Source: Sideroxyarcus sp.
GTDB lineage: Bacteria; Pseudomonadota; Gammaproteobacteria; Burkholderiales; Gallionellaceae
Assembly (NCBI GenBank): GCA_030652215.1
Contig: JAUSBC010000065.1
Location: 1 to 39,419, forward strand
DNA length: 39,419 nt
Direction: 5' to 3'
The notes beneath the pieces are model-generated. The model was not told the origin of the DNA. It searched no databases and saw only the letters and a list, made by a program, of their open reading frames with translations. Shown here in pieces: positions 8,778 through 15,531 of the stretch; the stretch's first letter is position 1; every line of letters starts with the position of its first letter. The position numbers and the translations under genes are program-made.

Positions 8778-10046
8778 CTACGGTCCGACATACACCTCGC
8801 GCCGCCGCAGATACAGCCCCAGTCCCACCCCGACCAGACTGAGCACAGCCACATAATGCGCCGGCGCCAGCGCATCGAAGCGCAGCAACAGGCTGACCAG
8901 CACCGGCGTCAGGCCGCCAAACACGGCGTACGCCACGTTGTACGAGAACGACAGGCCGGAAAATCGCACCACAGGCGGGAAGGCCTGCACTGCCACGCCG
9001 GGGATTACGCCGACGACGCCGACGAAGAATCCGCACAGCGCATACATACTATATATATGCTCCGGCGTGACGCCCATTTGCCGGTAGAACAGCCAGGAGG
9101 TCGCGCCCAATCCCACGCAGCCCGCCGCCAGCACGCGCCCCGCGCCAAAACGGTCAGACAGCGCGCCGAAGGCAATGCAGCCGATGCTCAGGAACAAAGT
9201 CGCGATGCTGTTCGCCTGCAACGCGGTCGCGGCGGGGATGGCGAACAGTTTTTGCACCAGCGTCGGGGTCATGAGGATCATCACGACGATGGCTGCCGAC
9301 AGCAGCCAGGTCAGGAGCATGGTGAGCACGATGGCCGGACGGTGTTCGCGCACCACGGTTTTCAGCGGCAGCTCGGCCGCCCGTTGCTGGCGCGCCTGCA
9401 TTTCCCTGAACACGGGCGTCTCGTGCAGGTACTGGCGCAACCACACCGACACCAGGCCGAATACGCCGCCCAAAATGAAAGGCAAACGCCAGCCTTCGGC
9501 CAGCAGGTCGGCGGGCGCATAGCTACGCGTTACGGCGGTCGCCACCAGAGAGCCCAGCAAAATCCCGCCGGTGAGTCCGGCCGTGAGCGTGCCGCAGGCA
9601 AAACCAACATGGCGCTGCGGCACATGCTCCGCGACAAACACCCAAGCGCCCGGCACCTCGCCACCGATGGCCGCACCCTGCAGCACACGCAGCGCCAGCA
9701 GCAGCAGCGGCGCCGCGATGCCGATGCTGGCATAGGTCGGCAGCAGGCCGATGGCCAGCGTCGGGATCGCCATCAAAAAGATGCTCAGCATGAACATCTT
9801 CTTGCGCCCGAGCAGGTCGCCGAAATGCGCCATGACGATCCCGCCCAACGGGCGCGCCAGGTATCCGACAGCGAAAATTCCGAAAGTCTGCGTCTGGCGC
9901 AGCCATTCCGGCATGTCGGGCGGGAAGAAGAGTTGCGAAATGACGCCCGCAAAGAACACGAAAATGATGAAGTCGTAGAATTCCAGCGTGCCGCCCAAGG
10001 CGGCCAAGGTCAGCGTGCGGTAGTCGTTACGATTCAAGCTTGACAT
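8778..10046 (-). CDS. MFS transporter of the metabolite:H+ symporter (MHS) type
   Basis: A 422-residue major facilitator with about 12 membrane helices, resembling the ProP/ShiA-like MHS group that takes up organic acids, osmolytes or aromatic acids with protons. The signature between helices 2 and 3 reads HFGDLLGRKKMF. Other family blocks are GGTLEFYDFIIFVFFAGVI, VGYLARPLGGIVMAHFGD and LRVLQGAAIGGEVPGAW. I chose the ATG at 10046 because GGAGAAGGAG sits just upstream and the alternative 16 codons earlier lies deep in the neighbouring gene. It overlaps the upstream membrane-protein gene by 20 bp, so it belongs to the sialidase-like operon. The substrate is unknown; a product of that operon's hydrolase is a natural guess. 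Confidence 0.88.
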   Translation of the reverse strand: MSSLNRNDYRTLTLAALGGTLEFYDFIIFVFFAGVISQLFFPPDMPEWLRQTQTFGIFAVGYLARPLGGIVMAHFGDLLGRKKMFMLSIFLMAIPTLAIGLLPTYASIGIAAPLLLLALRVLQGAAIGGEVPGAWVFVAEHVPQRHVGFACGTLTAGLTGGILLGSLVATAVTRSYAPADLLAEGWRLPFILGGVFGLVSVWLRQYLHETPVFREMQARQQRAAELPLKTVVREHRPAIVLTMLLTWLLSAAIVVMILMTPTLVQKLFAIPAATALQANSIATLFLSIGCIAFGALSDRFGAGRVLAAGCVGLGATSWLFYRQMGVTPEHIYSMYALCGFFVGVVGVIPGVAVQAFPPVVRFSGLSFSYNVAYAVFGGLTPVLVSLLLRFDALAPAHYVAVLSLVGVGLGLYLRRREVYVGP

Positions 10047-10641
10047 GCACGCTCCTTCTCCAGCGCATCCACCAATACTTCCCTTGAACGACAAGCGCGT
10101 AAATCGCCAGCCACGGGTCGAACAGATAGTCCCAAAGATTGGGAGACTCGTACCAGCCTACGCTCCAGGCCGTCACGGCCAGAGCGATACACACGGCAAG
10201 AAAAGCGGAGTAACGCAAAGCGGACCAGATCGTCAGCGCCAGCAATGCGAGCATGAACCACAGATTGCCGTAACCCAGGCGATAGGGATCAAACATGCCG
10301 AATCCCAGCGCAAGCGGATAGAAAACAACAGCTGTGATCAGGACCGCGAGCAGCATCGCGCGACGCTCTTGCTCTCCGGGCAGCGCGCGTTTGAACAAGG
10401 AATGCACCACCGCCAGCGCCAGCAACACCAGGGTGGAAACGCTCAAATCGCCCGTAATGCCGCGCACAAAACCCGACAGCGACAAACCCCACAGCGGAAT
10501 CGACAGCACAAGCAGCGCCGCTGCCAGCACTGCCGCGCGCTTGGCCCGCAGCAACGCCTGCAGGTACGGTATGCGCACGAGTAGCGCAAAAATGGCCAGG
10601 GTAATACCGAACAGTCCGGTCAGATCAGTGTCGATTTGCAT
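10027..10641 (-). CDS. Multi-pass membrane protein of unknown function
   Basis: A 204-residue hydrophobic protein with about six predicted membrane helices, including LFGITLAIFALLV, AAVLAAALLVLSIPLWGLSL and FLAVCIALAVTAWSVGW. The C-terminus is aromatic and basic (YWWMRWRRSVHVKLES). I do not recognise the family. The ATG at 10641 is preferred over a GTG two codons earlier because AAGG lies six bases upstream of it. The gene overlaps the end of the sialidase-like gene (17 bp) and the start of the MFS gene (20 bp). Its function is therefore likely tied to theirs, perhaps as a membrane partner of the sialidase-like protein. Confidence 0.8.
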   Translation of the reverse strand: MQIDTDLTGLFGITLAIFALLVRIPYLQALLRAKRAAVLAAALLVLSIPLWGLSLSGFVRGITGDLSVSTLVLLALAVVHSLFKRALPGEQERRAMLLAVLITAVVFYPLALGFGMFDPYRLGYGNLWFMLALLALTIWSALRYSAFLAVCIALAVTAWSVGWYESPNLWDYLFDPWLAIYALVVQGKYWWMRWRRSVHVKLES

Positions 10642-12031
10642 CTGCACCCTTTTTCGAATGGCGGTTCAGCCAGACCTGGTCGAACGTCACATGTTTGATG
10701 AATACCCGGTTCCAGGTGTACGTCAGATGGAAATCGCCGTTGCCGGCCTGGATCAGGTAGGGATAGGAAAACTCGAAGCCGCAGCCGCCGTTCGCGCGCA
10801 CTTTGGCTTTGGCCGAAACCAAATAGGCGTCCAACGTCGCTGCGGGCGCCTGCGCGAGGCGCTTGTCGGAATTCTGCAGCAGCCCCTGCACGATATGCAG
10901 GCATTGCTTCTCGTCGAGATTCTTGTCGCGCACCACGCGCATTTCCTCCAGGCGGCGCAGTTCTTTCCATTGCTGTCCGCCATCCGTCGACTGCATCAGG
11001 GACAGACTGTCGCGCCCTTGCTCCTGATTGTTCAACACCGCCAGCAGGCGGCCGTCCGGCAGCACGGTGGCCGACAAGGCTGCATCGGGGTTGGGAATGG
11101 ACGCCTTTTCCACCGCACTCCAATGCTTGCCGCCGTCGCTGGTTGAGAGCGTGCGCGCAGAGCGCGGATTGCCCTTGCCGGCATACCGCGTCAACACCAG
11201 CGCCTCGTCCGGACTCTTCACCAGCACCACCGGCTGCAGGGTGCCCTGTCCCGCACGGGCCAGACGCTGCTTGTCGATCACGTTACCACCCGCATCCAGA
11301 CGCAGTATCTCCGCAAACTTGCTGGCCGACTCGTGATACACCGGCAAGCCCATCGTGCCATCGGCATACAGGAAAGGTGGGCTCTTCACCAGCGTGCTGA
11401 TGTTGATGAAGGGCGAAGTGATCAAACGCCGCGGTGCACTCCACGACTCGCCGTCGTCATTCGAGGTCATCAGCGTAATGGAACTGCCTGCCCAGCCGCC
11501 CACCGACACTGTCACGTAAAACAGATACAGGGCACCGTCCGCCGCGCGCCCCGCCACCGGATTGCCCAGCTTGGCGATATAACGATGCAATGCGCGTTGC
11601 GTGCCGGCGCGGCTGGCGACGACCTGTTCGTCGCCCCATTGGCCGCTCGCGGGATCGAATACTGCGCTGTTGACGGTCACGTCTGCCGCCCCCTCGCGAC
11701 TGCCGGAGAACCAGAAGGCGCGGATGCGTCCGTCCTTGAGTTCGACGAGAGAAGACGCATGCGCCTGCGCGTGCAGTCTGGACGAGGCAAAGTGGCTGTC
11801 GAAGCGGCCGGTCACGACGTTCGACTCTTCGCCGCGACGCGAACGGCGCGGTCTCGGTTTGGCGACTTCCGGTTTCGCCGCCGCCGACTGCGCCACGGGC
11901 GGCTTGAGCACAGGTACGCGGAAACCGGCAGCCGCAACTGGAAACTGCCATGCCCGGTAGAAACCCAGAGCGAAGGCCAGCAACACCAGCCCCAGTGTCA
12001 AGTATCGAGCGGCTTTCCCGTTCTCCATCAT
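10625..12031 (-). CDS. Membrane-anchored sialidase-like (BNR/Asp-box) protein
   Basis: A 468-residue protein with an uncleaved-looking N-terminal helix (LTLGLVLLAFALGFYRAW), a Pro/Lys/Arg-rich linker, and a six-bladed beta-propeller of the sialidase superfamily. Three Asp-box motifs are visible: SNDDGESW, TSDGGKHW and STDGGQQW. The block HASSLVELKDGRIRAFWFSG matches the BNR-repeat-like sialidase group (Pfam BNR_2 type) rather than classical neuraminidases. FRVP occurs just after the membrane helix, but I cannot confirm a catalytic Arg triad, so the substrate is open. The start is ATGATG at 12026-12031, overlapping the stop of a 54-codon ORF. The domain should face the periplasm. Probably a glycan-active or glycan-binding protein. 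Confidence 0.82.
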   Translation of the reverse strand: MMENGKAARYLTLGLVLLAFALGFYRAWQFPVAAAGFRVPVLKPPVAQSAAAKPEVAKPRPRRSRRGEESNVVTGRFDSHFASSRLHAQAHASSLVELKDGRIRAFWFSGSREGAADVTVNSAVFDPASGQWGDEQVVASRAGTQRALHRYIAKLGNPVAGRAADGALYLFYVTVSVGGWAGSSITLMTSNDDGESWSAPRRLITSPFINISTLVKSPPFLYADGTMGLPVYHESASKFAEILRLDAGGNVIDKQRLARAGQGTLQPVVLVKSPDEALVLTRYAGKGNPRSARTLSTSDGGKHWSAVEKASIPNPDAALSATVLPDGRLLAVLNNQEQGRDSLSLMQSTDGGQQWKELRRLEEMRVVRDKNLDEKQCLHIVQGLLQNSDKRLAQAPAATLDAYLVSAKAKVRANGGCGFEFSYPYLIQAGNGDFHLTYTWNRVFIKHVTFDQVWLNRHSKKGADANRH

Positions 12032-12192
12032 CGGCCGCTCATCGCCGATTTGAATCCGCAGGGCGCTGTCCCGACGAACGGGGACCCGAAGATTATTCCT
12101 TGCGGCAACATTTGCCCGATCTCGGGCGCGTATTGCCTGTCGTTGATTTCCGGGCGCTCGCCGGTAGCGGCGCAGGTTTTCTGATTGGACAT
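12028..12192 (-). CDS. Possible small protein leading the sialidase-like operon
   Basis: A 54-codon ORF, ATG at 12192, whose TGA (12028-12030) overlaps the ATGATG of the sialidase-like gene. This arrangement is typical of translational coupling. The product begins MSNQKTCAATGERPEINDRQ and ends FKSAMSGR; composition is balanced and looks protein-like, with no membrane helix. No strong ribosome-binding site precedes it, and I do not recognise the family. It could be a leader peptide, a small partner protein, or simply a chance frame. Confidence 0.45.
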   Translation of the reverse strand: MSNQKTCAATGERPEINDRQYAPEIGQMLPQGIIFGSPFVGTAPCGFKSAMSGR

Positions 12193-12341
12193 AATGGCTG
12201 TTTCGAAGTTGTCGAAGTGCTGCGAAAAGTGCAACGCCGGCCCGCGCAAAACAGCCAGCAGCAACGGGCGGCATGGTAGCATGGAACCATCGCCGGGCGG
12301 GATACGCGGGCCGGCAACAGCATTTTGGAGAGAGGAAGATT

Positions 12342-12496
12342 TTGCGAGCACTCGTTCTCGGCGGCGGCTTCATCGGTTCGCACCTGGTCGCCGCATTACT
12401 GAAGCAGGCGACCAAGTGCGCGTGCTGGAGCGCCCCTACCGCACCCGTATGCCGCTTATCCCCGACGACCCCGGCTTCGCAGAAATGACCTTATGA
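12342..12496 (+). pseudogene. Frameshifted 5' stub of an NAD-dependent epimerase/dehydratase gene
   Basis: Starting at TTG 12342, with AGAGGAAG upstream, the frame reads RALVLGGGFIGSHLVAALLK, the Rossmann N-terminus of a sugar-nucleotide epimerase/dehydratase. Near 12408 one G appears to be missing (AAGCAGGCGACC). Restoring it gives GDQVRVLERPYRTRMPLIPD and continues to the TGA at 12494-12496. Only about 50 of some 300 residues remain. The stop overlaps the kinase ATG at 12493 as ATGA. The promoter and ribosome-binding site of this dead gene may now drive the kinase operon. Confidence 0.8.
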
Positions 12497-13773
12497 AAAT
12501 TCCCGAATCGCTGGGCAAGTACACCCTCACCAGAAAGCTGGGCCAAGGCGCGACCAGCACCGTGTATCTCGGCTATGACTCCTTCGCCAAGCGCGAAGTG
12601 GCGGTCAAGGTCCTGAAACAGGAGATTCTGAACGACCCCAAGATGGGCAAACTGTACCAGCGCCAGTTGGACAACGAGGCTTCGCTGGCGGGCAAGCTGT
12701 CGCATCCGCACATCGTGGCAATCTACGACGCGATGATAGGTGACGATGCCAGCCACATCGTGATGGAATATGTGAGCGGCGGCACGCTTGAGAAATATGC
12801 CGAGCCGGGCTTTCTGCTGCCCATCGACCGCGTGGTGGAATACATGTTCAAGTGCTGCCGCGCGCTCAACTATGCGCAATTCAACGGCGTGATCCACCGC
12901 GACATCAAGCCCGCCAACATGCTGCTGACCGAAGACGGCGACATCAAGATCTCCGACATGGGAGCCGCCCTGCTGCTCAACATCGAGCAGACGCAGGTGA
13001 GCAACATCGGCTCACCCGGCTATATGTCGCCGGAACAGGTGCGCGGCGAGGTGCTGACGCACCAGACCGACATCTATTCGCTGGGCGTGGTGATGTACCG
13101 CCTGCTCACCGGACACGCGCCCTACCAGGCGCCGAATCTGGCCAACCTGTGCCAGCAGATATTGCATGCTGTTCCGCCGACGTTGCGCAGCCTGCGCCCG
13201 GAAATCCCGCCGCAACTGGAACGCGTGGTGTTGCTCGCCATGCACAAGGACAAGAAGGAGCGCTACCAGAACTGGAAAGATTTCGGCAGCGATCTCGCCG
13301 CGCTGGGCCGTTTCGAACATAAAGCGGCAGAGGTCAGCCAGACCGAAAATTTCACCACGCTGCGCGAAATGTCTTTATTCAAGGACTTCACCGATATCGA
13401 ACTATGGGAGATACTGCGCGTGGGAGAATGGCAAAAGCAGCCGGCGCAGACCGTGCTCATGCGCGAAGACGAAATGGGCGACGCGTTCTACATCATCGTC
13501 GGTGGCAGCGTGAGCGTGACCAAGAACGGGCGCCTGCTCAACGTGATCCGCAGTGACGATTGTTTCGGCGAGATGGCTTACATCAGCGGCAGGGTGGTCG
13601 CACGCTCCGCCACCATCACCGCCGGCACGGAAGTCACCGTGATGAAAATATTGCCGCAGCAGCTTGCGAGACTTTCCGACCATTGCCAGTTGCATTTCAA
13701 CCAGGCGTTTTTGCGCGTCATGGCTGACCGGCTGAGGATGGCTGACGACCGCTTCGCCAAACTCGCCAATTAG
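12493..13773 (+). CDS. Ser/Thr protein kinase fused to a cyclic-nucleotide-binding domain (copy 1)
   Basis: A 426-residue cytoplasmic protein with no membrane helix. The Hanks-type kinase domain covers about 9-265: glycine loop GQGATSTV, Lys39 in VAVKV, Glu62 in [17 protein letters not shown] with catalytic Asp137, and SDMG (Asp155) replacing [12 protein letters not shown] stands where many kinases have APE. A CNB domain (about 295-420) has a phosphate-binding cassette [17 protein letters not shown] that keeps the Gly-Glu and Arg contacts for a cyclic nucleotide. It thus looks like a cyclic-nucleotide-gated kinase. All key catalytic residues are present. It is a close paralogue of the gene at 14182, with ridA between them. 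The ATG at 12493 overlaps the stop of the epimerase stub. Confidence 0.9.
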   Translation: MKIPESLGKYTLTRKLGQGATSTVYLGYDSFAKREVAVKVLKQEILNDPKMGKLYQRQLDNEASLAGKLSHPHIVAIYDAMIGDDASHIVMEYVSGGTLEKYAEPGFLLPIDRVVEYMFKCCRALNYAQFNGVIHRDIKPANMLLTEDGDIKISDMGAALLLNIEQTQVSNIGSPGYMSPEQVRGEVLTHQTDIYSLGVVMYRLLTGHAPYQAPNLANLCQQILHAVPPTLRSLRPEIPPQLERVVLLAMHKDKKERYQNWKDFGSDLAALGRFEHKAAEVSQTENFTTLREMSLFKDFTDIELWEILRVGEWQKQPAQTVLMREDEMGDAFYIIVGGSVSVTKNGRLLNVIRSDDCFGEMAYISGRVVARSATITAGTEVTVMKILPQQLARLSDHCQLHFNQAFLRVMADRLRMADDRFAKLAN

Positions 13774-13792
13774 AAAAACAAAGGAGAACATC

Positions 13793-14179
13793 ATGTCCAA
13801 CAAATACGTGATCCAGACCCCGGACGCCCCTGCCGCCATCGGCACCTATTCGCAGGCCGTGCGTGTCGACCACACCGTGTATCTTTCCGGCCAGATCGGC
13901 CTTGACCCCAACACCATGCAGATGGTCGAAGGTATCGAAGCACAGGTGCACCGCGTATTCCAGAACCTGCGCGCCGTCGCCGACGCAGCGGGCGGCAGCC
14001 TGAACGACGTAGTGAAGCTGAACATCTACCTGACCGACCTCGCGCACTTTGCCAAGGTGAACGAGATCATGGCAACCTATTTCCACCAGCCCTATCCGGC
14101 GCGCGCCGCTGTGGGTGTCGCCTCGCTGCCGCGCGGCGCACTGGTCGAGGCCGACGGCGTACTGTATCTGCAGGAATAA
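13793..14179 (+). CDS. ridA: RidA-family enamine/imine deaminase
   Basis: Member of the Rid (YjgF/YER057c/UK114) family, which hydrolyses reactive 2-aminoacrylate-type enamines and imines produced by PLP enzymes. The 128-residue length is typical. Visible family blocks are [32 protein letters not shown] and [19 protein letters not shown], with the Arg in PARAAV that binds the substrate carboxylate. A good AAAGGAGAACATC site precedes the ATG. ridA often sits next to recG in betaproteobacteria; here two kinase genes frame it. The second kinase begins 2 nt after its stop. Confidence 0.95.
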   Translation: MSNKYVIQTPDAPAAIGTYSQAVRVDHTVYLSGQIGLDPNTMQMVEGIEAQVHRVFQNLRAVADAAGGSLNDVVKLNIYLTDLAHFAKVNEIMATYFHQPYPARAAVGVASLPRGALVEADGVLYLQE

Positions 14180-14181
14180 AC

Positions 14182-15492
14182 ATGCCCACCGACCGTACAC
14201 AGTCGATGAGCCCGAAAACTTATATCGGCACGTACCGGCTGATCAGGAAGCTGGGTCAGGGCGGCACCAGCCTGGTTTACCTGGCTTACGACCCGTTCAA
14301 GGACCGCGAGGTCGCCATCAAGGTGATCAAGCAGGAATTCCTCGACGACCCGCGCAACGGCAGACAGAACCACAAGCAGCTGGAAAATGAGGCCGCGCTG
14401 GCGGGCAAGCTTGTCCACCCCAACATCGTCACCACATACGAAGCGGTCCTCAGCGAGGACTTGAACTACATCGTGATGGAATACGTATCGGGCGGCACGC
14501 TGGAAAAATACATCCACCCGGACAACCTGCTACCGCTGGATCGCGTGGTGGAATACATGTTCAAGTGCTGCCGCGCGCTCAATTACGCGCAGTTCAAGGG
14601 CGTCATCCACCGCGACATCAAGCCCGCCAACCTGCTGCTGTCCCGGCCGAACGAAATCAAGATCACCGACCTGGGCGCTGCCATCCGGCTGGATCTGGAG
14701 CAAACGCACGGCAGCGTCGGCTCGCCCAACTACATGTCGCCCGAACAGGTGCGCGGCGACGAAGTATCGCACCGCACCGACATCTACTCGCTGGGCATTG
14801 TGATGTACCGCCTGCTGACCGGACGCTCGCCCTACACCCCGAAAAACCTGGCACACCTGTACCAGCAGATTCTGTACGAGACCCCGGTCCCGCCCACGCA
14901 GTTGCGCAACGACCTGCCGCCGCAGTTGGAACGCATCGTGATGCTCGCCATCCAGAAAGATCCCGCCAAGCGCTTCGACTCCTGGCGCGACTTCGGCAAC
15001 GAACTGGCCGAACTCGGCCACTTCGAGAAAAGCGACCTTGAAATCAACGAGAGCGAAAAGTTCATCGCTTTGCGCAAGCTGGAAATGTTCGAGGATTTCT
15101 CCGACCTTGAGTTATGGGAATTGCTTCGCATAGGCGAATGGCAAAAACAGCCCGCCAAGACCGTGCTGGTGCGCGAGGAAGAAATGGGCGACGCGATCTA
15201 CATCCTGATCGAAGGCGGTGTGAACGTGACGCGCAGCAACCGTCTGCTCAACACCCTGAACAGCGGCAACTGCTTCGGCGAAATGGCCTACATCAGCCGC
15301 AGAAAAATGCCGCGCTCCGCAACCGTCGCCGCAAACACCGAGATCACGGTAATGAAGATCATGCCGGACCAATTGGTGCAACTCTCCGACCGCTGCCAGT
15401 TGCACTTCAACCAGGCCTTCCTGTTCACGCTGGCCGACCGCTTGCGCATCGCGGACGAAAGAGTCGCCCAGATGTCGAATGAATTTCATTAG
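14182..15492 (+). CDS. Ser/Thr protein kinase fused to a cyclic-nucleotide-binding domain (copy 2)
   Basis: A 436-residue paralogue of the kinase at 12493 with the same architecture. Visible are glycine loop GQGGTSLV, Lys in [20 protein letters not shown] in place of [12 protein letters not shown], and a C-terminal CNB domain with cassette [17 protein letters not shown], closer to the canonical PRSAT form than copy 1. Long identical blocks such as [18 protein letters not shown] show a duplication. Copy 2 has an extra eight N-terminal residues; an internal ATG at 14206 is an alternative start, but AGGA before 14182 favours the first. It is 2 nt from ridA and 39 nt before recG, so very likely co-transcribed with ridA. 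Confidence 0.9.
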   Translation: MPTDRTQSMSPKTYIGTYRLIRKLGQGGTSLVYLAYDPFKDREVAIKVIKQEFLDDPRNGRQNHKQLENEAALAGKLVHPNIVTTYEAVLSEDLNYIVMEYVSGGTLEKYIHPDNLLPLDRVVEYMFKCCRALNYAQFKGVIHRDIKPANLLLSRPNEIKITDLGAAIRLDLEQTHGSVGSPNYMSPEQVRGDEVSHRTDIYSLGIVMYRLLTGRSPYTPKNLAHLYQQILYETPVPPTQLRNDLPPQLERIVMLAIQKDPAKRFDSWRDFGNELAELGHFEKSDLEINESEKFIALRKLEMFEDFSDLELWELLRIGEWQKQPAKTVLVREEEMGDAIYILIEGGVNVTRSNRLLNTLNSGNCFGEMAYISRRKMPRSATVAANTEITVMKIMPDQLVQLSDRCQLHFNQAFLFTLADRLRIADERVAQMSNEFH

Positions 15493-15531
15493 CACCGGCT
15501 GCGCGTTTCCGGGATACCAGAGCAAGCGTCC

